This document shows positions 14,429 to 28,337 of a stretch of 64,000 nt of DNA, piece by piece. The notes beneath the pieces are model-generated. The model saw only the letters and a list, made by a program, of their open reading frames with translations, did not search any database and was not told the origin of the DNA. Location of the stretch: contig NC_092225.1 of assembly GCF_036320965.1 (NCBI RefSeq), positions 37,579,083 to 37,643,082 of the forward strand, in the 5' to 3' direction. The translations under genes were made by a program, and so were the position numbers. Numbering within the stretch: the stretch's first letter is position 1; every line of letters begins with the position of its first letter. The DNA is from Panulirus ornatus (lineage: Eukaryota; Arthropoda; Malacostraca; Decapoda; Palinuridae).

Positions 14429-17400
14429 GCGGCATTTGCCACTGTGACCCATATAACCACATTGACCATTACATTTGTGACACAGGAAACCAGAACGACC
14501 ATTACAGCTGTGACCCAGCTGACCACAACGACCATTACAGATGTGACTCAGCTGAACCCAAAGACAATCACAGATGTGACCCAGTTGACCACAGCGACGT
14601 TTACAGTTGTGACCCAAATGAACACAGTGACCATTATAATTGTGACCGAGCAGACCACAGCGACCATTACAGTTGTGACCCAGTTGAGCACAGCGAAATT
14701 TGAATTTGTGACCCACTTGACCACAACGTCCATTACAGATGTGACCCAGCTGACCACAGACACCATTAGAATTGAGACCCAGTTGACCACAACGACATTT
14801 ACAGTTGTCACCCAAACGACCACAGTGACCATTACAATTGTGACCCAGCAGAGCACAGCGACCATTACAGTTGTGACCCAGCTGATCACAGCAACCATTA
14901 CAAGTCTGACCCAGCTAACCACAGTGACCATTACACCTTTAAACCAGCAGACCACGTCGATTATTACAATTGTGACCTAGCTGACCATAACGACCATTAC
15001 AGGTTTGACTCAGCAGACCACAGCGACCATTACAGTTATGACTCATCTGACCACGGCGACCATGACAACTGTAACACCAGCTGACCAGAACGACCATTAC
15101 AGTTATGATCCAGCTGACCCCCAGTGACCATTACAGTTGTGACCCACCTAACCACAGTAACCATTACAGTTGTGACCCAGCAGACCACGGCGCCCATTAG
15201 TGTTGTGACCCATCTGACCACAGCGACTTTTACAGTTGTGATCCACTTGACCACAGCGACATTTACAGCTTTGACCCAGATGACCACAGTGACCATTACA
15301 TTTGTGACACAGCAAACCAGAACGACCATTACAGCTGTGACCCTGCTGACCATAGAGCCAATTGCAGTTGTGGACCAGTTGACCACAGCGACATTTACAG
15401 TTGTGACCCAAATGAACACAGTGACCATTACAATTGTGACCAAGCACACCACAGCGACCATTACAGTTGTGACCCAGCTGACCACACCAAAATTACAAGT
15501 CTGAGCCAGCTGACCTCAGAGACCATAACAGCTGTGACAAAGCAGACCACAGCGACCATTACAGTCGTGACGCTGCTGACCACAGCGACCATTAGAGTCC
15601 TGACCCAGCTGACCACAGCGACCATTACAGTTCTGACCCAGCTGACAACAAGGACCATTACAGTTCTGACCCGGCTGACCACAGTCATCATTACAGTTTT
15701 AACCAAGCTGACCACAGCGACCATTACAATCTTGACCCAGCTGACCACAGCGATCATTGCAGTTGTGACCCAGCAGACCACAGCGACCATTACAGTTATG
15801 ACCCAGCTGAATATAGCGACCATTACAAATGTGACCCAGCTGACCACAGGGACCATTACAATCTTGACCCAGCTGACCACAGCGATCATTGCAGTTGTGA
15901 CCCAGCAGACCACAGCGACCATTACAGTTATGACCCAGCTGAATATAGCGACCATTACAAATGTGACCCATCTGATCACAGAGAGCATTACAAAGATGAC
16001 CCACCTGACCACAGTAACCATTACAGTTGCGACTCAGGTGACCAGAGCGACTGTTACAATTGTGACCAAGCTGAGCAGAGCGACCATTACTGTTTTGACC
16101 CATCTAACCGCACCGACCATTGTAGATGTGACCCAGCTGACCACAGCGACCATTACAGGTGTGACGCAGCTGAACAGAACGACCATTACAATTGTGACCC
16201 AGCTGACCACAGCAACCATTACAAGTCTGACCCAGATAACCACAGTGACCATTACACCTTTAAACCAACAGACCAGTCGATTATTACAATTGTGACCTAG
16301 CTGACCATAACGACCATTACAGGTTTGACTCAGCAGACCACAGCGACCATTACATTTATGACCCATCTGACCACGGCGACCATGACAACTGTAACACCAG
16401 CTGACCAGAGAGACCATTACAGTTGTGATCCAGCTGACCCCAATTGACCATTACAGTTATGACCCAGATGACCACAGCATCATTTACAGTTGTGACCTAC
16501 CTAACCACAGTGACCATTACAGTTGTGACCCAGCAGACCAAGGCAACCATTAGAGTTGTGACCCAGCCTACCATAGCGACATTTACAGTTGTGACCCATT
16601 TGACCACAGCGGCATTTGCAGCTGTGACCCAGATGACCACAGTGACCATTACATTTGTGACACAGGAATCAAGAGCGACCATTACAGCTGTGACCCAGCT
16701 GACCACAACGACCATTACAGTTGTGACTCAGCTGACCTCAAAGACAATTATAGTTGTGACCCAGTTGATCACAGCGACATTTACAGTTGTGACCCAAATG
16801 AACAGTGTGACCATTAAAATTGTGACCAAGCAGACCACAGCAGCCATTACAGTTGTGACCCAGCTGACTACAGCGACCATTACAGTTGTGACCCAGCTGT
16901 CCATAGAGACCATTATGGTTGTGACCCAGCGGACCACACCTACCATTACAGTTATGACCCTGATGACCACAGCGCCCAACAGTTGTGACCCAGATGACCC
17001 CAGCGACCATTAAAGCTGTGACCCAGTTGACCAAAGCAATATATACAGTTGTGACCAAGTTGACCACAGTGACCATTACAGTTGTGACCCAGCAGACCAC
17101 AGCGACCATTACAGTCGTGACGCAGCTGACTACAGCGACCATTAGAGTTCTGACCCAGCTGACCACCGCAACCATTACAGTTCTGACCCAGCTGACCACA
17201 GCGACCATTACAGTTCTGACTCAGCTGACCACAGTAATCATTACAGTTCTGACCAAGCTGACCACAGAGATCATTACAGGTTTGACCCAGCTGACCACAG
17301 CGATCACTACAGTTGTGACCCAGGAGACCACAGCATCCATTACAGTTATGACCCAGCTGAATATAGCGACCATTACAAATGTGACCCAGCTGACCACAGG

Positions 17401-18640
17401 GACCATTACAGAGATGACCCACCTGACCACAGTAACCATTACAGTTGAGACCCAGGTGACCAGAGCGACTATTACAATTGTGACCCAGCTGAGCAGAGCG
17501 CCCATTACAGTTTTCACCTATCTGACCGCACCGACCATTGCAGATCTGACCCAGCTGACCACAGCGACCATTACAGTTGTGACCCAGCTGACCACAACGA
17601 TCATTTCATTTGTGAACGAGCTTACCACAGCGACCATTACAGTTGTCCTCCGGCTGACCAGAGCGACCTTTACAGTTGTGACCCAGCTGAACAGAGACCA
17701 TTAGAATTGTGAACCAGTTGACCAGAGTGACATTTACAGTTGTAACCCAAATGACCACAGTGACCATTACAATTATGACCAAGCAAACCACAGAAAACAT
17801 TACAGTTGTGACCCAGCTGACCACAGCGACCATTACAAGTCTGACCCAGCTGGCCATAGCGACCATCACACCTTTAAACCAGCAGACGACATCAATCATT
17901 ACTTTTGTGACCTAGCTGACCATAGCGACCAATACAGTTTTGACTCAGCAGACCACAGCAACCATTACAGTTGTGGCCTAGCTGACCACGGCGACCATGA
18001 CAATTTTAACACCAGCTGACCAGAGCGACACAGTTGTGACCCAGCTGACCTCAGCGACCATTACTGTTGTGACCAAGTTGATCACAGCATCATTTACAAT
18101 TGTGACCACCTGACCACAGTGACCATTACAGTTTACCACAGCGGCATTTGCAACTGTGACCCAGATGACCACAGTGACCATTACGTTTGTGACACAGGAA
18201 ACCAGAGCGACCATTACAGCTGTGACCCAGCTGACCACAACGACCATTACAGTTGTGACTCAGCTGACCCCAAAGACAATTACTGTTGTGACCCATTTGA
18301 CCACAGCGACATTTACAGTTGTGACCCAAATGAACACAGTGACCATTACAATTGTGACCAAGCAGACCACAGCGACCATTACAGTTGTGACCCAGCTGAG
18401 CAGAGCGACCATTACTGTTTTGACCCATCTGACCGCACCGACCATTACAGATGTGACCCAGCTGACCATAGCGACCATTATAGTTGTGACACAGGAGACC
18501 ACAGCAACTATTACAGTTGTGACCCAGCTGACCTAAGAGACCATTATAGTTGTGACCCAGCTAACCAGAGCGATTATTACAGTTGTGAACCAGTTCGCCA
18601 TAGCTACCATTACACTTGTGACCCAGTCGTCTACAGCGAC
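14429..18640. repeat. 2180- and 1532-bp higher-order repeats
   Basis: GCGGCATTTG occurs at 14429, 16609 and 18141. AAGACAAT occurs at 14561, 16741 and 18273. Both marker sets give offsets of 2180 and 1532, so three block copies are present, the middle one longer by several units. Confidence 0.8.
15721..15984. repeat. 132-bp (4-unit) duplication
   Basis: CCATTACAATCTTGACCC occurs at 15721 and 15853, followed in both by the same three units (ending GAATATAGCGACCATTAC). The offset is exactly four units. Confidence 0.85.
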
Positions 18641-19809
18641 ATTTAAAATTGTGACCAAAAAGACCACTGTGACCAATAAAGTTGTGACCCAGCAGACCAC
18701 AACGACCATTTCAGTTGTGACCCAGCTGACCTCACTGATCATTATAGTTCTGACCCAGCTGACCACAGCGTCCTTTACAGTTCTAACCCAGCTGTTTCCA
18801 GCGACCATTACAGCTGTGACCCAGCAGACCACAGCGACCATTATAGTTGCGACCCACCTGACCTCAGCGACCATTATAGTTATGACCGAGCTGACCACAG
18901 TTGTGACCTAGCTGACCACAGCGACCATTACAGTTGTGACCCAGCTGACCACAGCGACCATTACAGTTTTGACCAAGCTGACCACAGCGACATTTACAGT
19001 TGTGAACAGCTGACCGAAGTGACCATCACAGTTATGACCTGGGAGACCACAGCGACCATTACAGTTGTGACCCAGCAGACCACAGCGACCATTAAAGTTG
19101 AGGCCCAGCCAACCACACCGACTATTACAGCTCTGAACCACCTGACCACAAAGACCATTACAGCTGTCGCCCAGCAGACCACAGCAACCGTTACAGTAGT
19201 GTCCCAGATGACCACAACGAAGAATACAATTTTGACCTAGCAGACTACAGCAACCATTACAATTGTGACCCAGCTGACCACGGCTACCATTACAGTTGTG
19301 ATTCAACTTTCCAGAGCGATCACTACATATGTGACCCAACTGAACAAAGCGACCATTACAGTTGTGACCCAACTTACTCCAGCGACCATAAAAGTTGTGC
19401 CCCAGCTGACCAGAGCGACCATTACATTTGTGACCCAGCTGACCACAACGACTCTTACTGTTGTGACCCAGCTGACCATAGTGACCATTAGAGTTGTGAC
19501 CCAGCTGACCATAGTGACCATTAGAGTTGTGACCCAGCCGAATAAGTAACCATTACAGTTGTGACCCAGCTTATCACAGTGACCATTACTGTTGTGATCC
19601 AACTGACCTCAGCGACCATTAAAGATGTGACCCAGCAGACTACAGCGACCTTTACAATTGTGACCCAGCTGACCAAGGCAACCATTACAGTTGTGACCAG
19701 CTGACCACAGCAACCATTACAGTTATGACCCATCTGACCACAGAGACCATTATGATTGTGACCCAGCTGACCACAGCGACCGTTATAGTTGTTACCCAAT
19801 TGACCACAA

Positions 19810-20520
19810 CGACCATTACAATTGTGACCAGCTGAACACAGCGACCATTACAGTTGTGACCCAGTTGACCACACCGATATTTACAGTTGTGACCGAAATG
19901 AACACAGTGACCATTACAGTTGTGACCCAGTAGACCGCAGTGACCATTACAGTTATGACCAAGCTGACCACAGCGAAAATTACAAGTCTGACCCAACTAA
20001 CCACAGCAACAATTACAGCTGTGACCCCCAGACCACAGCAACCATTACAATTGTGACCTAGCTGACAATAACGACCATCACAGTTGTGACCCAGCAGACC
20101 ACAAGGACCATTAAAGTTGTGAACCAGCTGCCCAGGGCGACCATTACGGGTGTGACCCACCCGACCAGAGCAACCATTACAGTTATGACACATCTGACCA
20201 CAGCAACCATTATAATTGTGACCCAGCTGACCACATTGACCGTTATAGTTGTTACCCAGTTGACCACAACGACCATTACAATTGTGACCCAGCTGAACAC
20301 AGCGACCATTACAGTTGTGACCCAGTTGACCACACCGACATTTACAGTTGTGACCGAAATGAACACAGTGGCCATTACAATTGTGACCCAGTAGACCGCA
20401 GTGACCATTACAGTTATGTCCCAGCTGACCACAGCGAAAATTACAAGTCTTACCCAGCTAACCACATCAACAATTACAGCTGTGACCCCCAGACCACAGC
20501 AGCCATTACAATTGTGACCT
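19810..20520. repeat. 461-bp higher-order repeat
   Basis: GTGACCCCCAGACCACAGCA occurs at 20021 and at 20482, with the same upstream order of variants (CACCGA...TTTACAG, GACCGAAATGAACACAG, GTAGACCGCAG). The offset of 461 is 14 units minus one base. Confidence 0.75.
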
Positions 20521-23500
20521 AGCTGACCATAGCGACCATCACAGTTGTGACCCAGCAGACCACAAGGATCATTAAAGTTGTGAACCAGCTGCCCAGGCCG
20601 ACCATTACGGTTGTCACCCAGCTGACCACACCAACAATTACAATTGTGACCCAGCTGACCCCAGCGACCATTACAGTTGTGACCTAGTTGACTACAGCAA
20701 TATTTCCAATTGTGACCAAGCTGAGCAAAGTGTCAATTACAGTTGTGACCCAGCAGACCAGAGCGACCATTACAATTATGACGCATCTGGCCAAAGCGAC
20801 CATTAGTCTTCTGATCCAGCTGACCGCAGCGACCATTACAGTTCTGACCCAGCTGACCACAGGGACCAAAACAGCTGTGAACCAGCTGAACACAGCGACC
20901 ATTAAAGATGCGACCCAGCTGACCACAGCGACCCTTACAAATGTCACCCAGCAGACCACAGCAATCATTTCAGCTATGACCCAGCAGACCACAGCGACAG
21001 TCACAGTTATGACCCAGCTGACCCGAGCGACCATTACACTTGTGACCCAACTGACCACACCGATCATTGCACATTGGACCCCGCTGACCAGAGCGACCAT
21101 TACAGTTGTGACGCTGCTGACCAGAGCGACCATTAGAGTTCTAAATCAGCTGACCACCGCGATCATTACAGTTCTGACCCAGCTAACCAAGGCAACTATT
21201 ACAGTTGTGACCCAGCTGGCCATAGAGACCATTATAGTTGTGACCCAGCTGACCACAGCGACCATTACAGTTGTGACCCAGATGACCACAGCGATCATTA
21301 CAGTTGTGACCCAACAGACTAGAGCGACCATTACAGTTGTAACTCAGCTGACCATTGCGACCGTTACAGTTATGAACCAGTTGACCACACCGACCATTAC
21401 AGTTGTGACCCAGTTGACCACATCGACATTTAAAGTTGTTTTCCAGATAACCACAGTGACAATTACAATTGTGACATAGCAGACGACATCGACCATTACA
21501 GTTGTGACCCATCTGACCACAGCGACCATTACAGCTGTAACCCAGCAGACCTAAGCGACCATTATAGTTGTCACAAAGCTGACCACAGACAATTACACTT
21601 ATGACCCAGCAGACCATAGTGACCATTACAGTTGCGACACTGCTGACCACGGCGACTATTAGAATTGTGACCCAGCTGACCACGACGACTATTAGAGTTG
21701 TGACCCATTTGACCACAACGACATTTACGGTTGTGACCCAGTTGACCAGAGTGACCATTAAAATTGTGACCCAGCAGACAGTGATCATTGCAGTTGTGAC
21801 CCAGCAGACCAAGGTGCGACCATTACAGTTCTTACCCAGCTGCGCACAGCGACCATTACAGCTGTAACCCAGGAGACCACAGCAAACATTATAGCTGTGA
21901 CCCAGTTGACCCAAGTGACCATTACATTTGTGACCCAGCCGACCAGAGCGATCATTACAGTTGTGAGCCAGCTGATTACAGCGAACATTGCAGTTATGAC
22001 CCAGACGACCACAACGACCATTAAAGTTGAGACCCAGCCAACCAAGGCAACCATTACAGTTGTGACCCAGCTGACCATAGAGACCAATATAGTTGTGACC
22101 CAACTGACCAGAGCGACCTTTACAGTTGTGACCCAGGTGACCTCAGCGACCATTACAGTCATGACCCAGCTAACCACAGCGACCATTGCTGTTGTGTCCA
22201 CGCTGACCACGGCGACCATTAAAGTTGTGACCCAGGTGACCACATATACCATTAGACTTGTGACCCATCTGACCACAGTGACCATTACAGTTGTGATCAA
22301 ACTGACCACAGCGATGATTTCAGTTGTGACCAGCTGACTAAAGAGACCATTATAGTTATGACCCAGCAGATCACAGCGACCATTACAGTTGTGATCCAGC
22401 AGACCACAGCGACCATTACAGTTGTGGCCCAGCCAACCACAACGACCATTACAGCTGTGACCCATCTGACCACGGCGACCATTAAAGCTGTGGCCCAGCA
22501 GACCACAGCAACCGTTACAGTTGTGTCCCTGCTGACCATGCTGACCACAGCGAAGAATGCAGTTGTGACCCAGCAGGCTACAGCGACCACTATAATTGTG
22601 ACCCAGCTGACCACGGCAACCATTAAAGTTGTGACTCAACTGTCCAGAGCGACCATTATATATGTGACCCAGCTGAGCAAAGCGACCATTACAGTTGTGA
22701 CCCAGCTGAATATAGCGTCCGTTACAGTTGTGACCCAGCTGGCCGCAGGGATCGTTACATTCGTGACCCAGCTGACCAGAGCGATCATTACTGTTATGAC
22801 TCATCTGACCACACCGACCATTGCAGATGTGACGCAGCTGACCAAAGCGAACATTACAGTTGTGATCCAGCTGACCATAGTGACCATTATAGTTGTGACT
22901 CAGCAGACCACAGGGACCATTACGATAGTAAACCAGCTGACCAAATTGACCATTAAAGTTGTGACCAGCTGACCACAGCGACCATTAATGTTGTGTCCCA
23001 ACTGACCACACTAACCATTACAGTTGTCACCCAGATGACCATAGCGACCATTACAGTTGTAAACCAGCTGAATGGAGTAACCATTACAGTTATGACCCAT
23101 CCAACCACAGCAACCATTTCATTTGTGACTCAGCTGACCATAGCGACCACTACACTTGTGACCCAGGTAGCCATAGCGACCATCACAGTTGTGACCAAGC
23201 TGACCACAGTGAACATTAAAGATGTGATCCAGCTAACCACAGCGACCATTAGAGTTGTGATCAAGCTTACCACAGCCATCATTGCAGTTGTGACCCAGGT
23301 GACCAAAGCGACCATTACAATTCTGACCCAGTTAACCACAGTGATCGTTACAACTGTGACCCAGCAAACGACAACGACCATTACAGTTGTGACCCAGTCG
23401 ACCACAGCAACATTTACAGTTGTGACCTAGCTGACCATAGTGACCATTATAGTTGTGACTCAGCTGACGACAGCGACCATTATAGTTCTGACCCAGCTGA

Positions 23501-26500
23501 CCACAGCGACCATTACAGCTGTAACCCAGCAGAACACAACGACCATTATAGCTGTAACCCAGCAGACCACAGCTACCATAATAGATGTCACAAAGCTGAT
23601 CACTCTTACAATTACAGTTGTGACCCAGCAGACCATAGTGACCATTACATTTATGACCTTGCTGACCACGGCCACCATTAAAGTTGTGACCCAGCTGACC
23701 AAAGTGACCACTACAGTAGTGACCCAGCTGACCACACCGACCATTACTGTTGTGACCCAGTGGACAACAGCAGCATTTACAGATATGACAAAGCTGACCA
23801 GAGTGACCATTAGAGTTGTGACCCAGCAGACCATAGCGACCATTACAGTTCTGACCCAGCTGACCACAGCGACTATGAAAATGTTGACCCAGCTGACCAT
23901 AGCGTTTATTACAGTTGTGACTTGCTGACCAAACCTACTATTACAGTTGCAACCCAGCTGAGTATAGCGACCATTACAAATGTGACCCAGCTGAACATAG
24001 CGACCATTACAGTTGTTACCCAGCTGACCACAGGGACCATTACATTCGTGAACCAGCTGACCATAGCCACCATTAGAGTTGCGACCCAGCTGACCAAAGC
24101 GACCATTACAGTTGTGACCCAACTGACTACAGCAACATGTACCGTTGATACCAAGTTGACCACTGCACCATTTACATTTGTGACCCAGCTGACCAGAGTG
24201 ACTATTAGAGTTGTGACCCAGCAGACCATAGCGACCATTACAGTTCTGACCCTGCTGACCATAGCGATCAGAAAAATGTTGACCCAGCCGACCCCAGCGA
24301 TTATTACGTCTGTGACCTGCTGACCACACCTACCATTACAATTGTGACCCAGCTGAAAATAGCGACCATTAAAGTTGCGACCTAGCTGACCAGAGCGACC
24401 ATTATAGTTGTGACCCATTTACCCAAAGCGACACTTACAGTTGTTACACAAATGACCACAGTGACCATTACAATTCTGACCCAGACCACAGCGACCATTT
24501 CAGTTGTGACCCAACTGACGCGAGCAACCATTACAGTTCTGACCCAGTTGACCACAGCGACATTTACAGTTGTTTCCCCGATGACCACAGTGACCATTAC
24601 AGTTTTGACTCAGCAGACCACAGCGACCGTTATGTTTGTGACCTAGCTGACCACAGTGACCATTACAGTTCAGACCCAGCCGCCCACAGCGACTATTACA
24701 GCTGTAACCCAGCAGATCACAGCGACCATTACAGTTGTCACAAAGCTGGCCACACGAGAATTACAGTTGTGACCCAACAGACCATAGTGACCAATACATT
24801 TATGACCCAGCTGACCACAGCGACCATTAGAGTTGTGTCCCAGCTGACCAAAGCGACCATTACAGTAGTGACCCAACTGACCACACCGACCATTACTGTT
24901 GTGACCCAGTTGACCACAGCAACATTTACAGTTGTGATCCAACTGACCAGAGTGACCATTATAGTTGTGACCCAGCAGACCACAGCGACCATTACATTCG
25001 TGACCCAGCTGACTACAGCGACCAATACAGTTGCGATCCAGCTGACCACAGTGACCATTACCATTGTGACCCAGCTGGCAAGAGCGACCATTACTGTTGT
25101 GACCCATCTGACCACACCGACGATTGCAGATATGAACCAGCTGACAACAACGGCCATTACAGTTGTGACCCAGCTGATTACATAGACCATTACAGTTCTG
25201 ACCCAGCTGACCACAGCGACTATTACACTTCTGACCCACTTGAACACAGCAACCATTACAGCTGTAACCCAGGAGACCACAGCGACCATCATAGTTGTCA
25301 TTAAGCTGACCACACCGAGAATTACAGTTGTGATCCAACAGACCATAGTGACCATTACAGTTGTGTCCAGCCGACCACGGCGAGCATTAGAGTTGTGACC
25401 AGCTGACCATAGCGAACATTACAGTTTTGACCCAGATGACCACAGCAACCATTAGAATTGTGACCCAGTTGACCACAGGAACATCTACAGTTGTGACCAA
25501 ACTGACCAGACTGAGCATTATAATTGTGATCCAGCAGACCACAGCGAATGTTACAGTTCTGACCCAGCTGACCACAGCGACCATTAAAATTCTGACCCAG
25601 CTGAATATGGCGACCAATAAAATTGTGACCCAACTAAATATAGCGACCATTTCAGTTGTGACCTAGCTGACCACAGAGACCATTACAGTTGTGACCCAGC
25701 TGACCATAGGGACCCATACACTCGTGACCCAGCTGACCACAGCCATCATTATAGCTGCGACCCAGCTGACCGCAGCGATTATTACCTTTGTGACCCAGGT
25801 GGCCAGAGTGACCATTACTGTTGTGGCCTATCTGACCACACCGACCGTTGTAGATGTGACCCAGCTGACCACAGCGACCACTACAGTTGTGATCCAGCTG
25901 ACCACAGCGGCCATTACAGTTGTATCTGAACTGCTCACACTAACAATTACAGTTTTCACCCAGCTGACCACAGCGATCATTATAGATGTGAACCAGCTGA
26001 ATGCAGCAACCGTTACAGTTGTGACCTACTTGACCACAGCGACCATTTCAGTTGTGATTGAGCTGACCATAGCGACCACTACAGTTGTTACCCAGCTGGC
26101 CACAGCGATCATTAAAGTTGTGACCAAGCTGACCACAGTTAATATTTAAGGTGTGACCCACCTGACCACAGCGAACATTAGAGTTGTCTTCAAGTTTACC
26201 ACAGCGACCATTATAGTTGTGATCCAACAGAACACAGTGACCATTACAGTTGTGACTTAGAGTTGTGACCAGCTGACCACAGCGACCATTACAGTCTTGA
26301 CCCAGCAGACCACAGCGTCCATAAATGTTGTGACCCAGTTCACCACAGCAACATAAACAGTTGTGACCCAGCTGACCACAGTGACCATTACAGTTATGAC
26401 CCAGTAGACCACAGCGATCATTACAATTATGACCTAGCTGACTAGAGCGACCATTACAGTTGTAACCCATCTGACCACACCGACCATTGCAGATGTGACC

Positions 26501-27169
26501 CAGCTGACCACAGTGACCATTACAGTTGTGACCTAGCTGACCACAGCGACCATTATAGTTGTGACCCAGCTGACCACACCAATTATTAAAGTTGTGACCA
26601 AGCTGACCTCAGCGACCATTGCAGTTGTGACCCAGTTGACCACAGCAACATTTACAGTTGTGGTTCAGCTGACAACAGTGACCATTACAGTTGTGACCCA
26701 GCAGACCACAGCGACCATTACAGTTCTGACACAGCTGACCACGGCGACCATTACATTTCTGACACAGCTGACCACAGCGACCATTACAGTTCTGACCCTG
26801 CTGACCACACCTACCAATACAGTCGTGACCCAGCTGAATATAGCGACCATTACAGTTGTGACCTAGCTGACCATAGGGACCATTACAGTCGTGACCCCGC
26901 TGACTACAGCAACTATTACAGTTGCGACCCAGCTGACCACAGCGATCATTACAATTGTGACCCAGCTGTCCAGAGCGACCATTACAGTTGTGACCCATCT
27001 GACCACACCGACCATTGGAGATGTGACTCAGCTGACTACAGCGACATTACAGTTGTGACCCAGCTGACCACAACGTCCATTACAAGTGTGACCCAGCTTT
27101 CCCCAGCGACCATTACAGTTGCGACCCAGTTGACCACAGCGACCACTAGAGTTGTGACCCAGTTAACCC

Positions 27170-27626
27170 GCATTATACAATTAGACTATTTTCCATGACC
27201 AGACAAGGGTCCCAAAATCACTATGTACCAACCCGTGATGTACACTCATAAGAGTTGTCCTGTATCCACTGTTGAGTCTTTAACACTCCATGAATATGTT
27301 CACAGGTAGGCAAGCAGAAAGTTGAACTGTAATAGCTTAACTGTAACACAACCAACATGAAAAGGTCATCACTCATGTACGCTATAGATTGCATGATATA
27401 TGCCAGTACGGTAGTACTACAGTTCAGAAGGTACATATTTACCAGTGAATGCACACTATATGTCAACGCAAAGTTGATGCAGTCAACCATGTAACTTCAC
27501 ATCGCTTGAACGTTGAAATACGATCACTTCTAAATGTATGTCGTTAAACCATAAGATTTGTTTAGTAAAACTTCCTCTAATATGTAGACAAACCTCACTC
27601 CGGAGCTTATCCAAAAAAGTTGAAGT
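27170..27626. other. Unique DNA between two minisatellites
   Basis: No repeat, RNA gene or recognised protein on either strand. An 89-codon minus ORF at 27221-27490 looks like chance. Confidence 0.5.
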
Positions 27627-27898
27627 ATCGAGCTCCAGCTTGATCTCCAGCTCCAGCTTGATCTCCAGCCCCAGCTTGATCTCCAGCCCCAGCTTGATCT
27701 CCAGCCCCAGCTTGATCTCCAGCCCCAGCTTGATCTCCAGCCCCAGCTTGATCTCCAGCCCCAGCTTGATCTCCAGCCCCAGCTTGATCTCCAGCCACAG
27801 CTTGATCTCCAGCCTCAGCTTGATGATGCAGCCCCAGCTTGATCTCCAGCCCCAGCTTGATCTCCAGCCCCAGCTTGATCTCCAGCCCCAGTTTGATC
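27627..27898. repeat. 18-bp minisatellite, about 15 copies
   Basis: The unit is AGCTTGATCTCCAGCCCC, almost perfect in the middle, with an interruption near 27812-27835 (CCTCAGCTTGATGATGCAG). Five of the six frames are open, giving GLEIKL, GAGDQA and GWRSSW on minus and SLISSP and LDLQPQ on plus. The long ORFs here (27483-27935 minus, 27538-27921 plus) are therefore expected from the repeat alone. Confidence 0.95.
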
Positions 27899-28302
27899 TT
27901 ATGTTCTCTTGCGATGAATAACTACATACTACCATGACTTCCTGGGTTCAGTAAAGCGTTCATTATGTTCGAACATTATGACTGACAGATAACTGTGCCA
28001 AGTGCAATACAAAGTGTTATGTACATTAACGTGGCATACCATTAAGTTTACCAGATTGCCTTAATAAAGTATATAGCTCTGTGCCAGTTTAACTACATTC
28101 ATAACATATCTAGTAAAACTGCTTTTTACCTTATTTTATCATATAGATTTGATTTACACATATAAAAGACTACGTCCACGTACAGCTGTATGATGCATGT
28201 ATTATCTTTCCAGTTTTGCTATGGGTAAATTAGTAAGAAAAAATCACTGAATTTTGTTTCTGTATTTCATGATACATTTTGCATTTATCAATACGTGTTT
28301 CA
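27899..28302. other. Unique DNA 3' of the receptor gene
   Basis: AT-rich, with no coding signal seen. It separates the 18-bp repeat from the probable 3' end of the minus-strand receptor gene. Confidence 0.5.
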
Positions 28303-28337
28303 TTTATTCCTTATACATCAATACAAACGGTTTTATT
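28303..28337 (-). terminator. Candidate poly(A) signals of the receptor gene
   Basis: Two AATAAA hexamers on the minus strand (TTTATT at 28303-28308 and 28332-28337 on plus) lie about 340-375 bases after the receptor stop codon. The spacing suits a short 3' UTR. AATAAA is common in AT-rich DNA, so this is only suggestive. Confidence 0.4.

Larger units (their letters stand above)
1917..27169. repeat. 25.3-kb minisatellite of a 33-bp unit
   Basis: About 765 head-to-tail copies of a 33-bp unit (about 55% GC) built around 'TGACCCAGCTGACCACAGC' followed by 'GACCATTACAGTTG'. The array starts abruptly near 1917 and ends at 27169. Because 33 is divisible by 3 and the unit has no stop in four frames, long ORFs appear. 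On plus they give QLTTATITVVT (a 633-codon run at 1887-3788) and DHSDHYSCDPA. On minus they give GHNCNGRCGQL and VVSWVTTVMVA. Stops (often CAG to TAG) and 1-2-base indels break each frame repeatedly, and unit-to-unit changes are frequently non-synonymous (ACA/ATA/AGA). I therefore read it as non-coding satellite-type DNA. The most variable site is the single CpG of each unit. A transcribed structural or regulatory role cannot be excluded. Confidence 0.95.

Noticed and set aside
1794..27000. Dozens of ORFs of 60-630 codons on both strands across the 33-bp array
   Set aside because: They follow from a stop-free unit divisible by three. They overlap in four frames, are broken by stops and indels, and show free replacement changes between units.
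1917..27169. CRISPR-like array of regularly spaced repeats
   Set aside because: There are no distinct spacers; the entire 33-bp unit repeats, and the host is a eukaryote.
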